The notes under the pieces: model-generated
What the model was told of the DNA's origin: nothing
What the model saw: the letters and a program-made list of their open reading frames with translations, nothing else
Databases searched by the model: none
Position numbers and translations under genes: made by a program
Shown here: piece after piece, positions 42,486 through 52,126 of the stretch
Layout: each line of letters begins with the position of its first letter
How positions within the stretch are numbered: position 1 is the first letter of the stretch
Assembly: GCA_036734385.1 (NCBI GenBank)
Contig: DAIMYQ010000004.1
Coordinates: 40,292 to 104,291, forward strand
DNA: 64,000 nt
Reading direction: 5' to 3'
DNA from: JAAYPI01 sp036734385
Lineage (GTDB): Bacteria; Bacteroidota; Bacteroidia; Bacteroidales; Paludibacteraceae

Positions 42486-44543
42486 TTATCCTACGTTTAC
42501 TCCGGTTTTCACTGTATCGTTTGGAGAAATAATGACCAGACGTCCGTCAGCGTCTTCTGCTGAAAGAATCATCCCCTCACTGACTACTCCTTTGAGTTTA
42601 CGTGGTTCGAAATTGGCCATGAAACAAACTTGTTTCCCGATAAGATCTTCCGGGTTATAATATTTAGCAATGCCTGATACAATTGTTCTACCACCCATGC
42701 CGTCATCAATTTTAAATTGCAATAGCTTGTCGGCTTTGGGTACTCGTTGACAATCAAGGATAGTACCTACACGAATATCCATTTTCATGAAAGCATCAAA
42801 AGAGACTTGTTCTTTAACTTCATTGGGTTTGTAATTATCCAATTCGTTTATCTTTTTAGTATCTAACAATTTTTGAATTTGAGCTTCTACCACATCGTCT
42901 TCAATTTTTTCGAAAAGCAGTTCTGGAGCATTTAGTTTGTGTCCCTCCTCGATTAGTTGGGTGCTTCCTAATTCTTTCCAATTGAAAGAACTAAGTCCTA
43001 GTATCTTGCGTAATTTGTCGGCGGTAAATGGAAGAAATGGTTCAAAGGCTATTGCCAAATTGGCTGCAATTTGTAACGCTAAGTTTAAGATAGTTGCCGT
43101 GCGAGCCATATCTGTTTTAGCTGTTTTCCAAGGTTCGGTATCAGCTAAATATTTATTACCAATACGAGCCAAGTTCATTGCTTCTTTTTGTGCATCTCGG
43201 AAACGGAAAACATCAAGGTATTTCTCAACGTCAGCTTTTACATTGATAAATTCTGCTAAAGTTTGTCTATCGTAATCGGTTAATTCTCCTATGGCCGGAA
43301 CTTTTCCGTCAAAATATTTTTGAGTAAGAACCATGGCACGATTGATAAAATTACCAAAAATGGCCACTAACTCACTGTTATTGCGTGTTTGGAAGTCTTT
43401 CCACGTGAAGTCATTATCTTTTGTTTCCGGAGCGTTAGCGGTCAATACATAACGCAATACATCCTGTTTCCCGGGAAAGTCTACAAGGTATTCGTTTAGC
43501 CATACAGCCCAATTTCGGGAAGTGGAAATTTTGTCTCCTTCAAGGTTTAGAAATTCGTTTGCAGGGACATTATCGGGGAGAATATAAGAGCCTTCTGCTT
43601 TTAACATAGCAGGAAATACGATGCAATGAAATACAATATTATCTTTGCCAATAAAATGTACCAAACGAGTTTCGGGGTCCTTCCACCATTTTTCCCATTT
43701 TCCGAATTTTTCGGGTTGATTGTCGCAAAGTTCTTTAGTATTTGATATGTAACCAATTGGTGCATCGAACCATACATAAAGAACTTTACCTTCCGCATTT
43801 TTCAAAGGGACAGGAATTCCCCAGTTAAGGTCGCGACTAACTGCACGAGGCTGTAAGCCCATGTCAAGCCAACTTTTACATTGTCCATAGACGTTAGTTT
43901 TCCATTCCTTATGGTCTTCCAAAATCCATTTTCTCAACCATTCTTCATGTTGGTCAAGAGGCAAATACCAGTGTTTGGTTTCACGCATTACGGGTGCGTT
44001 ACCGGTAATAGCTGATTTTGGGTTGATTAAGTCTGTCGGATTAAGTGATGTTCCGCAAGCTTCGCATTGGTCTCCATATGCATTTTCGTTACCACAATGG
44101 GGACATTTCCCCGTGATATAACGATCAGCCAAAAATTGTTGAGCCGTTTCGTCGTAATACTGTTCATTAGTTTGTTCTATAAAACCTCCCTTTTCATAAA
44201 TGGTTTTGAACATCCCGGAAGCTACTTCGTGATGAATTTTGGAAGAAGTACGGGAATAGATATCAAAAGAAATTCCAAATTCTTCAAATGACTTTTTGAT
44301 AATTCCGTGGTACCGGTCTACAATATCTTGAGGTGTAACTCCTTCTTTTTTTGCTTTGATAGTAATAGGAACTCCATGTTCGTCGGAACCGCCAATGAAC
44401 AAAACATCTTCACCTTTGAGGCGGAGGTAGCGTGCATAAATATCCGCTGGCACATAAACACCGGCTAAATGTCCAATATGGACAGGACCGTTAGCGTAGG
44501 GAAGAGCTGAAGTGATAGTAGTCCTTTTGAATTTTTTCTCCAT
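42486..44543 (-). CDS. metG: Methionyl-tRNA synthetase
   Basis: A 685-aa class I synthetase. HIGH is at residues 22-25 (NGPVHIGHLAG), the zinc knuckle is CPHCGNENAYGDQCEAC, the KMSKS loop is present as GDKISTSRN, and a C-terminal EMAP-like tRNA-binding domain begins at about 580 (MDIRVGTILDCQRVPKADKL). The ATG at 44543 is preferred over one at 44573 because it gives the normal MEKKFKRTTITSALPYANG start. A TAACTTTG element (44578-44571) lies just upstream. Confidence 0.96.
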   Translation of the reverse strand: MEKKFKRTTITSALPYANGPVHIGHLAGVYVPADIYARYLRLKGEDVLFIGGSDEHGVPITIKAKKEGVTPQDIVDRYHGIIKKSFEEFGISFDIYSRTSSKIHHEVASGMFKTIYEKGGFIEQTNEQYYDETAQQFLADRYITGKCPHCGNENAYGDQCEACGTSLNPTDLINPKSAITGNAPVMRETKHWYLPLDQHEEWLRKWILEDHKEWKTNVYGQCKSWLDMGLQPRAVSRDLNWGIPVPLKNAEGKVLYVWFDAPIGYISNTKELCDNQPEKFGKWEKWWKDPETRLVHFIGKDNIVFHCIVFPAMLKAEGSYILPDNVPANEFLNLEGDKISTSRNWAVWLNEYLVDFPGKQDVLRYVLTANAPETKDNDFTWKDFQTRNNSELVAIFGNFINRAMVLTQKYFDGKVPAIGELTDYDRQTLAEFINVKADVEKYLDVFRFRDAQKEAMNLARIGNKYLADTEPWKTAKTDMARTATILNLALQIAANLAIAFEPFLPFTADKLRKILGLSSFNWKELGSTQLIEEGHKLNAPELLFEKIEDDVVEAQIQKLLDTKKINELDNYKPNEVKEQVSFDAFMKMDIRVGTILDCQRVPKADKLLQFKIDDGMGGRTIVSGIAKYYNPEDLIGKQVCFMANFEPRKLKGVVSEGMILSAEDADGRLVIISPNDTVKTGVNVG

Positions 44544-44570
44544 ATTCCAATAAAATAAGAATTTAATTCG

Positions 44571-44578
44571 CAAAGTTA
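44571..44578 (-). promoter_or_regulatory. Possible -7 element for metG
   Basis: TAACTTTG on the minus strand matches TAnnTTTG, 28 bases before the metG ATG. It overlaps the longer ORF start at 44573, which argues for the ATG at 44543. Confidence 0.5.
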
Positions 44579-44672
44579 AGTAATTTTTGGTGTTTATGAA
44601 AGGATGATTTTACGCTGATTATTTTATGAATTGATGCACAAACGCCGCATATTCTTTTTCCAATAAAAAGTG

Positions 44673-44680
44673 TATCTTTG
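44673..44680 (+). promoter_or_regulatory. Possible -7 element for the polysaccharide group
   Basis: TATCTTTG, 26 bases before the flippase ATG at 44707. No -33 TTG at the usual distance. Confidence 0.5.
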
Positions 44681-44706
44681 TTTTTGACAAAGAAGCTAAA
44701 AAAATA

Positions 44707-45996
44707 ATGACATTGTTTCAAAAAATAGGCAATATTTTTCGTGCTGATTTTGTGAAAAATTCAGCTACTTTATTGTTTGCTAATGTATTATCGCAGGCAA
44801 TAACGTTGTTTTTTTATCCTCTTTTAACCCGTTTATACAGTCCTTCCGATTTCGGGTTATTTAATCTTTTTCTGAGTATTGGAGGAATAATAACCCTTTT
44901 TGGAACAGCTAATTATCACTATGCGATTGTATTACCTCCAAAAGAAAAAAAAGCCATTGATTGTTTTCATATTGGGCTTTTTATCAATATTATAATTTTT
45001 ATTGTTTGTCTTTTTGGCTTATTCTTTACCTCCTCAATAGCAAGTCTTTTTGATACTCCCATTTTGGCAAAATATTTATATCTGCTACCATTTTTTGTGT
45101 TTCTCTCGGCCTTTTGGAATTTGTTAAATTATTGGTTTACAAGGAAAAAACAGTTTAAAAATATCGGTTCCTACCAATTAATACAAAGTGTCGGTACATC
45201 TTCTTTGAAATATGGATTTGGGTTGCTTGGATATTTGGGCGGAGGTTTAATCATAGGAACAGTTGTTGGCCAATTGCTTGCTGTTTGCAGTAGCATTGCT
45301 TTAGCTTGGCGTAAAGGTGTAAAGAAATTGTTTTCAGTTGACAAATATGGAATTAAGGTTGTAGCAAAAGAATATGCTAATTTTCCGAAATATTCGTTGC
45401 CTCATAGTGTGGTAAATACTTTAGGGGGTAGTATGCCTATATTGTTGCTTACACCGTTCTTTTTGATTGGAGATATTGGTTATTTTGGGATGGCGTTAGC
45501 ATTAGCATTTCGACCTATTAATATTATATCTAGCTCATTGAATCAGGTTTTTTATCAGACGACAGCAGTAAGAGTCAATCATGATTTGGAAATCTTGCCT
45601 TTTTTTAAGAGGTTTATATCCCGAACTGCTCTCATTTTAGTCCCATCATTTATTTTGTTGTATTTTATTCTGCCTTGGTTGACCGGGTTTTTATTGGGAC
45701 ATGGTTGGAGTGAAACGGGCGAATACATCAGACTTATGTTACCTTGGTTGTTAATGTCAGCAATGGTGGCTCCTATTTCTTATTTGGCAGATATTTTTGA
45801 AAAGCAACGAATAGGTTTATTGTTTGAGGTTGCCTCCATTTTAATGCGTTTATCCGGTTTATTAGTGGGTATTTATTTCAAAAGTTTCTATTTGGCAATT
45901 GCGTTATATTGTGTGGCGAGTACATTGATTATAGCACTACAACTAGTTTGGTACTGGGGCATTATTACGTCATATGAAAATCGAATAAAGAGCTAA
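44707..45996 (+). CDS. Wzx-like polysaccharide flippase (MOP superfamily)
   Basis: A 429-aa membrane protein with about 12 helices. The start KNSATLLFANVLSQAITLFF and YPLLTRLYSPSDFGLFNLFL are the usual N-terminal signature of O-antigen/teichoic acid flippases. It moves lipid-linked oligosaccharide across the inner membrane. A GT4 gene begins one base after its stop, so they share a transcript. Confidence 0.88.
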   Translation: MTLFQKIGNIFRADFVKNSATLLFANVLSQAITLFFYPLLTRLYSPSDFGLFNLFLSIGGIITLFGTANYHYAIVLPPKEKKAIDCFHIGLFINIIIFIVCLFGLFFTSSIASLFDTPILAKYLYLLPFFVFLSAFWNLLNYWFTRKKQFKNIGSYQLIQSVGTSSLKYGFGLLGYLGGGLIIGTVVGQLLAVCSSIALAWRKGVKKLFSVDKYGIKVVAKEYANFPKYSLPHSVVNTLGGSMPILLLTPFFLIGDIGYFGMALALAFRPINIISSSLNQVFYQTTAVRVNHDLEILPFFKRFISRTALILVPSFILLYFILPWLTGFLLGHGWSETGEYIRLMLPWLLMSAMVAPISYLADIFEKQRIGLLFEVASILMRLSGLLVGIYFKSFYLAIALYCVASTLIIALQLVWYWGIITSYENRIKS

Positions 45997-45997
45997 C

Positions 45998-47182
45998 ATG
46001 AGAGTATTACAATTACCATCATGGTATTTGCCTGAAGGCGGACATTTTTGTCTTCACCAAACTTTGGCACTACAAGAACAAGGAGTAGAAGTCCATATCT
46101 TGGCAAATGTAGTATTACCTTGGCGAAAATATAGATATAAAGTTTTCGGTTACCCTTTCAACTCCTTTTTTACAGAAGAAGATGGAGTTACTTTGTTGAG
46201 GAACTATGCATGGAAAATACCTTTTGTTGATGAATGGAATATAAAAATATGGGTAGCCCGTACGGTTCAATTATTCGATAAGTATGCCAAGAAATACGGA
46301 TTGCCGGACATTATTCATGTACATAGTAGTATGTGGGGTGGATATGCAGCGGCCTTAATAAAGGAAAAGTATGGAGTTCCGTATGTTATAACGGAACATA
46401 GAGGGAGGTTTTCTTCTCATTCCGAGAATATGGAAATTTTGTTCAAAAAAAGTTATACGAAATATTTGAATGCTGCATTTTCTAATGCCAGTGCTATTAT
46501 AACTGTTTCTGACCAATTACAGGAAAAAGTAAAAACATTTACCAACGGGAATGTTCCTATTGTAACAATTTCTAATTGTTTGGATACAGATTTCTTTTCG
46601 TATCAAGAACGATTAAGAATGGATGATAAGTTCGTTTTTATGAACGCTAATTCATATCATTTTGCCAAAGGCTACGATATTTTGTTACCTGCCTTTGACA
46701 GGGTTTGTTTGCAACATCCGAATGCTTCTCTTATTTTGTTGGGCGAAGGGTTTGATAATCATGCTTTTGTATCATTGTTGAATAAAGTACGTTGTCGAAA
46801 TATTATTGTGTTTGCAGGTTCGCATAACCGAGAAGGAGTAAGAGAATATTTACGAAAAAGTGATTGTTTCGTTTTGTCCAGTCGTATTGAATCACAGTCT
46901 GTTGCTTTGTTAGAAGCATTAAGTTGTGGTATTCCAGTTGTTTGTACACAAGCTGTGCCTGTAGAAATTGTTCCACCAACAGTTGCGATTCAGTGTGAAA
47001 GCAATTCGGTGGAAGCATTGACAATTGCGATGAATCAGATGATTGAGAAACAAAAAACTTTTGACCCGATAGAAATTAGTAAATTTGCTCAATCTGTTTG
47101 TAGTAAACAGGTTGTTGCTTCAAAAATTATTCAGGTATATCAATCCATTCTTACAGAAAATGATTCAATTAGTACGAAATAA
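45998..47182 (+). CDS. Family 4 glycosyltransferase
   Basis: A 394-aa GT-B enzyme. The N-terminal domain has PSWYLPEGGHFCLHQTLAL and IHVHSSMWGGYAAALIKEKY; the C-terminal nucleotide-sugar site includes SRIESQSVALLEALSCGIPV (the EX7E motif). It transfers sugars to a growing polysaccharide or lipid-linked oligosaccharide. Its end overlaps the asparagine-synthase-like gene by 23 bases. Confidence 0.88.
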   Translation: MRVLQLPSWYLPEGGHFCLHQTLALQEQGVEVHILANVVLPWRKYRYKVFGYPFNSFFTEEDGVTLLRNYAWKIPFVDEWNIKIWVARTVQLFDKYAKKYGLPDIIHVHSSMWGGYAAALIKEKYGVPYVITEHRGRFSSHSENMEILFKKSYTKYLNAAFSNASAIITVSDQLQEKVKTFTNGNVPIVTISNCLDTDFFSYQERLRMDDKFVFMNANSYHFAKGYDILLPAFDRVCLQHPNASLILLGEGFDNHAFVSLLNKVRCRNIIVFAGSHNREGVREYLRKSDCFVLSSRIESQSVALLEALSCGIPVVCTQAVPVEIVPPTVAIQCESNSVEALTIAMNQMIEKQKTFDPIEISKFAQSVCSKQVVASKIIQVYQSILTENDSISTK

Positions 47183-48628
47183 TGGTGCTTTATGGTATCA
47201 AAATGAATCCGTTTGGGTGAAAGGATATTGTTTTGATGAACAAAATAATTTTTTAGAGAAGGAAAAATTGTTGGATTTCTTTGCTGAAATTCTCACAGAA
47301 CATGATTTAGAGAAAAAATTAAAGCAAATAAACGGTATTTTTTCAGTCATCATCAAAAGAGATAACAAGACCATGTTGGCGAGTGATAAAACGAGAGTGT
47401 ATCCGTTATTTTATTCCGTTGCTCAAAATGAACTTTATATCTCGGATGATCCGTCCCTAATTTTGCCTCCGAATCCGGAGATAGACAAAGATGCTGAAGT
47501 TGATTTCCTTTTTTCTTCCGTAGTGTTAGATAGAAAAACGCTTATCAAACACGTTTACCAAGTAAATCCGTCAAGTTTTGTCGTTTTTCAAGAGGGCTGT
47601 GTTACGCAAAAGACCTACTATTCTTATGGTGTAACTGAAAAAGAGATTAAAGCATATAATCATCCACAGGAGGTTTTTAGCAATACTTTGAGGTCTTGTT
47701 GTAATCGATTGATAGAATCCACCAGAGGGCGTCAGTTAGTTATTCCATTAAGTGGCGGATACGATTCAAGGTTGATAGTTGCGATGCTCAAAAAATTTCA
47801 TTATAATAACGTAATTTGTTATACCGTTGGTCGACCTGATAATCCTGAATATAATATTGCAAAGAAAGTAGCAGAAACTTTGGACTATCCGTATTATTTT
47901 ATTGATAATAGCAGTCCTGAAATTATTGGGGGATATTTTGATGATGAATGTTTTAAAAAATATTATGCTTTTTCCGGAGCATTTAGTAATCTGTTTTGGA
48001 TGTACGAATATTTTGGAGTGAAAGAATTAGTCGAAAAAAATATTATTCAAAAAGACGCTGTTTTTATTCCTGGTCATTCAGGTGATTTCTTGGCAGGAAG
48101 CCAATTATCCAAGGCGAATATATCCAAACAAACTTCCTATTCGCATATTACGTCATTAATTCTGTCCGAAAAATTTGCTTTCAGAAATGCTCTTAAGAAT
48201 AATTACTTGAGAGAAAAAGTACATGATTTTGTTATCAGTCGCGAAAATTATCTTTCGTATTCTATTTTCGATGATTTTGATGTCCAAATAAAATTGCCCA
48301 AAAATATTAATAACTCTGTTCGAGTATATGAATTTTTTGGTCACGAAGTGCGGTTGCCTTTCTGGGATAATGAGTTGATGGAATTTTTTAGAACATTACC
48401 CGTAGAGATGAAATACAAACAGCATTTTTATAATGATTATTTAAAAGAACATTTATTTGCGGAATTTAATTTGAACTTTTCTGAAGAGTTGGGTTTGTCT
48501 AATTTTGAGTTGAATATCCAGTTGATGAAAAATAAGATAAAGAAACTTCTTCCCGATAGTGTCGTAGCAAGTCTTTCTCATGAAGTTGACTACACTTGCA
48601 TGAAAGAAATTTCTTTGCCATTAAAAAA
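47160..48628 (+). CDS. Asparagine-synthase-like protein lacking the N-terminal Cys (3' end in gap)
   Basis: About 489 codons are visible before the N run. An N-terminal GATase-like fold (INGIFSVIIKRDNKTMLASD, FYSVAQNELYISDDP) is followed by the PP-loop SGGYDSRL (residues 198-205). Real asparagine synthetases start with Met-Cys, the glutaminase nucleophile; this starts MIQLVRNN and has no Cys there, so glutamine is unlikely to be hydrolysed. Similar proteins in surface-polysaccharide regions are thought to amidate or otherwise modify sugar acids. The ATG at 47160 was chosen over 47085, which would overlap the GT4 by 98 bases. Confidence 0.8.
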
Positions 48629-48728
48629 NNNNNNNNNNNNNNNNNNNNNNNNNNNNNNNNNNNNNNNNNNNNNNNNNNNNNNNNNNNNNNNNNNNNNNNN
48701 NNNNNNNNNNNNNNNNNNNNNNNNNNNN
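48629..48728. other. Assembly gap (100 N)
   Basis: Exactly 100 N, the conventional filler for a gap of unknown length. It interrupts a plus-strand gene from the left and a minus-strand gene from the right, so it hides the 3' ends of both and possibly more genes. Confidence 0.99.
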
Positions 48729-49069
48729 ATGCCAATTTCGTATTCGGAAGAGTATGGAAGGCATGAATTTATTTCAATTGCGTCAAATCCCAATTGCCTA
48801 AGCTCTTCGTAGAAGCAACGAATGGTTGAACTTTTAAAAATTTTTTTTTCTCTTCGTTCTGCCTCAATTAAAAGCATTTTTAGACCGTATTTCTTTTTTA
48901 TATGTGCAACACAGCCAATCTTCGGATTATGTGTGTTGTCGACTAGAAAAAGTAGTTTTAAGGGGTCATTATCGCTCTGAGCCATCACCCATGATTCTGT
49001 TTGTGAATATGGAATTACATCAAAATGTTTTGTGATAGTAAAAAACGTATTTTGATCTATTTTTTCCAT
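48729..49069 (-). CDS. FemAB/GNAT-like protein, N-terminal part (3' end in gap)
   Basis: About 113 codons from the ATG at 49069 to the gap. Features include IPYSQTESWVMA near residue 20 and LLFLVDNTHNPKIGCVAHIK, then KMLLIEAERREKKIF, typical of the first GNAT subdomain of FemAB-like aminoacyl/peptidoglycan-bridge or exopolysaccharide transferases. The gene starts 13 bases before the end of the upstream FemAB-like gene and so is coupled with it. The C-terminal GNAT subdomain must lie in or beyond the gap. Confidence 0.68.
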
Positions 49070-50025
49070 ATTTTTTGGTATAATTTTATCAGTGAAGAAA
49101 AGAATGGGGAGCGTGTTTTTGAAATAGTAAAATAAGGGGTCTGTTTTGCTCCGAATTCTTGATTGGATTTTGCAACGCCTTCTATCATGCTGCCTTCAAA
49201 ATCGAAAGATTGCGTTTTATCTGCCAAAAATTGTAAAGCCTCCCATACCATTAAGGTTGATGCTCCACTTGCCTTGTAGTCGTGGTCAATTGCTGAAATA
49301 AGGTAATATCCGGATTTATTGTCCCATACGATGAACATTGCAGAGAATATTGTATTGGCATTATCTTTTATGGCAATAATTTGTCCCTGTTTTCGGCTCG
49401 TTGCTATAGCGTGAAGGTTTTCAAAAAAAATCTTTGAATAAAATACTTTTTGATTTTTTTCGTCCAATGTGTGGGCTAAAAAAGAGTAAAAATCTTTTGA
49501 ACTCACATCAAAATCGGCATGTAATGATTCTTGAGCTTTTCTGATATGCCTTTTTTTCCCTTCGTGAAAAGTCGAGAAAACTTTTGCTGTATCAGAAATG
49601 TCGGCAATGCGATAAGTATATCGGGTGGTTTGAGAAAATCCTCTCCAATAAAATGGTAACCAATTAGTACACGAAAAATGAAAATTTTGCGTGTACAATA
49701 TCCATTTTAACTTGTGGAGTTTCTTAATAAGAGCCTCATAAACTTTACTTTCCAGGCTTAATCGTTCATTCTCCGATTGATTTTCGGGGTAATCTATCCA
49801 GATTCCGTTAGTTTGTGTAAGCTGAGGTTGCAAAATTATTTTCAGCGAATATTTTTTCCATAAATGATAGGGCATGGCAGCCAGAATTTTTCCTTGGCTT
49901 TCATAAAGCAGTACGTCCCATTGTTTTCCTTCGGTACATACGGCATCCATCCACCATGCCTGTAGAAATAATGGAATAGAAGCATTTTGCTCACACAATT
50001 GCCAGTATTTTTCTTTATCTGTCAT
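49057..50025 (-). CDS. FemAB-like GNAT acyltransferase
   Basis: A 322-aa protein with the tandem-GNAT layout of FemAB/BioF2-like acyltransferases: LFLQAWWMDAVC near the start, KRHIRKAQESLHADF in the middle and ASTLMVWEALQFLADKTQSF with FDFEGSMIEGVAKSNQEFGA near the end. In Bacteroidota such proteins occur within capsule and exopolysaccharide clusters, where they may acylate sugars. The reaction is unknown. It is convergent with the polysaccharide genes on the other side of the gap. Confidence 0.75.
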   Translation of the reverse strand: MTDKEKYWQLCEQNASIPLFLQAWWMDAVCTEGKQWDVLLYESQGKILAAMPYHLWKKYSLKIILQPQLTQTNGIWIDYPENQSENERLSLESKVYEALIKKLHKLKWILYTQNFHFSCTNWLPFYWRGFSQTTRYTYRIADISDTAKVFSTFHEGKKRHIRKAQESLHADFDVSSKDFYSFLAHTLDEKNQKVFYSKIFFENLHAIATSRKQGQIIAIKDNANTIFSAMFIVWDNKSGYYLISAIDHDYKASGASTLMVWEALQFLADKTQSFDFEGSMIEGVAKSNQEFGAKQTPYFTISKTRSPFFSSLIKLYQKIWKK

Positions 50026-50089
50026 TCACTCTATGGTTCAATTCCCGATTTTATTATTTGCTATTTTAGCCTACTTGTGCAAATTTATG

Positions 50090-50097
50090 TATTTTTG
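50090..50097 (+). promoter_or_regulatory. Possible -7 element for dgkA
   Basis: TATTTTTG, 18 bases before the dgkA ATG at 50116. It fixes the start there rather than at 49987. Confidence 0.55.
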
Positions 50098-50115
50098 CAC
50101 AAACAACAAGATAAA

Positions 50116-50490
50116 ATGAATTTGTTTTTGAAACGACAAATAAAGAGTTTTTCTAATGCTTTTAGGGGAATCAAGATTGCTTTCTTTGAGGAAATCCATA
50201 TTAAAATTCATTGTGCTATTATCATTCTCGTAACCATTTTGGGTTTTCTTTTCCGCATAGCTTCCTCAGAATGGTTGGCAATAATTGTTTGCATTGGCTT
50301 AGTTATTTCGTCCGAGTTAATAAACACTTCCATTGAAAATTTATCTGATGTGGTAACTCTTTCCAAAAATGAACAAATCAGAAAAATAAAAGATATTGCA
50401 GCAGGTGCCGTTTTGATTACGGCTATTATATCCGTTATTGTCGGAATCATCATTTTCTTTCCTAAAATTTATTCTTTATTCACATGCTAA
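50116..50490 (+). CDS. dgkA: Diacylglycerol/undecaprenol kinase
   Basis: A 124-aa integral membrane kinase with three helices. EEIHIKIHC and LINTSIENLSDVVTL carry the conserved Glu, Asn and Asp residues, and AAGAVLITAI is part of helix 3. It phosphorylates diacylglycerol or undecaprenol. I chose the ATG at 50116; the open frame upstream lies before the promoter. It overlaps comF by seven bases. Confidence 0.9.
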   Translation: MNLFLKRQIKSFSNAFRGIKIAFFEEIHIKIHCAIIILVTILGFLFRIASSEWLAIIVCIGLVISSELINTSIENLSDVVTLSKNEQIRKIKDIAAGAVLITAIISVIVGIIIFFPKIYSLFTC

Positions 50491-51173
50491 AAGAGTTGTT
50501 GTCTGATTTTCTTAACCTTATTTACCCCAATGTTTGTACGGTTTGTGGATGTCCTTTACTTAAAGAAGAGGAAGCTATTTGTTCTGAATGTATTTATAAA
50601 TTACCTAAAACGAGATTTCATCTTATTCAAGATAATAAAGCTCAAAAATTGTTTTGGGGTAAAGTAAATGTTGAGTTTGCATCCTCTTTTTTCTATTTTC
50701 AAAAAGGTACAGCTTCTCAAAAAGTGTTGCACCATCTTAAATACAGAGGGGGAAAAGAGATTGGGAAGCAATTGGGAAAACAATTTGGTGCAGAATTGAA
50801 AAAGGTAGAACAACTAAAAGACATTGATTACATCGTTCCTGTTCCTTTGCATAAAAATAAGTTTAAAAAGAGGGGTTACAACCAAAGTGAAATGATTGCT
50901 AACGGACTGTCCGAAATTTTAAATATCCCTGTCGAAACGTCTAATTTATTGCGTGTTATTGAAAATCCAACTCAGACTAAAAAAGGCACCTATGAACGTT
51001 GGGAAAATACCAGTGGCGTTTTTGCATTGTCCGACCAACACCTTTTCAAAAACAAACATATTTTGTTGGTGGATGATGTGTTGACTACAGGAGCGACGGT
51101 AGAGGCTTGCATCAATGCCCTTTGTAACACAAAGGACGTCAAAGTGAGTTTTGTTAGCTTAGCAATTGCTTAA
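50484..51173 (+). CDS. ComF-family phosphoribosyltransferase-like protein
   Basis: A 229-aa protein with an N-terminal zinc finger (CTVCGCPLLKEEEAICSEC) and a C-terminal PRT domain: YIVPVPLHKNKFKKRGYNQ, then HILLVDDVLTTGATVEAC, the PRPP loop. ComF proteins take part in DNA uptake in competent bacteria; in others the role is unclear. Confidence 0.9.
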   Translation: MLKELLSDFLNLIYPNVCTVCGCPLLKEEEAICSECIYKLPKTRFHLIQDNKAQKLFWGKVNVEFASSFFYFQKGTASQKVLHHLKYRGGKEIGKQLGKQFGAELKKVEQLKDIDYIVPVPLHKNKFKKRGYNQSEMIANGLSEILNIPVETSNLLRVIENPTQTKKGTYERWENTSGVFALSDQHLFKNKHILLVDDVLTTGATVEACINALCNTKDVKVSFVSLAIA

Positions 51174-51180
51174 TAGAGAT

Positions 51181-51915
51181 ATGCCAACAATTATACATAT
51201 ACAAGAAACAACGTCGACAAACGATTACCTGCAACAAAAAATAAAAAATGAATTGTTGGAAGAAGGAAGTGTTGTCGTTTGCGATTTTCAAACGCAAGGA
51301 CGAGGTGCCGCTAATAACAAATGGGAATCTGAAAAAAACAAAAATTTGTTATTTAGTATGTTGCTTTATCCTGATTTTGTGGAAATAAAAAAACAATTTA
51401 TAATTTCTCAAGTTGTTTCATTAGGTCTAGTTGATTATTTGAATACTATTACTTCTGGATTTACTGTTAAATGGCCTAATGACATTTATTGGCAAGATAA
51501 AAAGATAGCAGGAATACTGATCGAAAATAATTTGCGGAATAATTTTCTTTCAGAAAGCATTATTGGAATTGGGTTGAATATCAATCAAATAAAATTTTTG
51601 AGTGATGCTCCCAATCCTGTTTCGTTAAAAAATATAATGGGATTTGATTATGATTTAGGAATAGTTCTGACCGATGTACAAAAATCTATTTTTGCAAGGT
51701 ATTTGCAACTTTTGCAAGGGGGAACGAGCCTAATACAAAAAGATTATAAGAAAGCAATGTACCGCAACGAAGGCTTCTATCTTTATGAAGACAAAAATGG
51801 AGTTTTTCTTGCCAAAATACATCAAGTAAAAGAGGAGGGTTTTCTTGTTTTAGAAACAGAAAATAAAGAAAAAAGACAATACGCTTTCAAAGAAGTGTTA
51901 TTTAAGATTCTTTAA
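51181..51915 (+). CDS. birA: Biotin-[acetyl-CoA-carboxylase] ligase
   Basis: A 244-aa ligase. ETTSTNDYL is the biotin-loop start, DFQTQGRGAANNKWES the GRGRxG-like ATP/biotin loop and VKWPNDIYWQDKKIAGILIE the catalytic core. No DNA-binding domain is present, so it is a simple type I ligase. The ATG at 51181 is preferred over the TTG at 51166, which overlaps the comF stop. Its end overlaps the convergent DUF4834 gene by 14 bases. Confidence 0.92.
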   Translation: MPTIIHIQETTSTNDYLQQKIKNELLEEGSVVVCDFQTQGRGAANNKWESEKNKNLLFSMLLYPDFVEIKKQFIISQVVSLGLVDYLNTITSGFTVKWPNDIYWQDKKIAGILIENNLRNNFLSESIIGIGLNINQIKFLSDAPNPVSLKNIMGFDYDLGIVLTDVQKSIFARYLQLLQGGTSLIQKDYKKAMYRNEGFYLYEDKNGVFLAKIHQVKEEGFLVLETENKEKRQYAFKEVLFKIL

Positions 51916-52120
51916 TTTCTTCGAAATCAACATATTCTCCTTCTTGCTTGTCAATCTTCTTCTTTTTGTATTTTCGATCTGATCGTTTTTTCTTGACCTC
52001 TCCTTGAGAGTCTTTTTGCTTAAATATTCCAAAAACGCTACGGAGTAAAGAAGCAAAGAACACAAGAATGAACAATCCGATACCTAAAGCGAATATCAAT
52101 ATAAAAAACAAAAAGTTCAT
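51902..52120 (-). CDS. DUF4834 small membrane protein
   Basis: A 72-aa protein with one N-terminal transmembrane helix (FLFFILIFALGIGLFILVFF), then a charged, Lys-rich tail ending in YVDFEEIKES. Such proteins are common in Bacteroidota next to lgt. No function known. It lies six bases after lgt and overlaps birA tail to tail. Confidence 0.75.
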   Translation of the reverse strand: MNFLFFILIFALGIGLFILVFFASLLRSVFGIFKQKDSQGEVKKKRSDRKYKKKKIDKQEGEYVDFEEIKES

Positions 52121-52126
52121 CTTCTT

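Noticed and set aside
47085..48812. Open frame joining the asparagine-synthase gene across the N run
   Set aside because: The part right of the gap is the antisense of the FemAB-like gene; continuity through N is an artefact.
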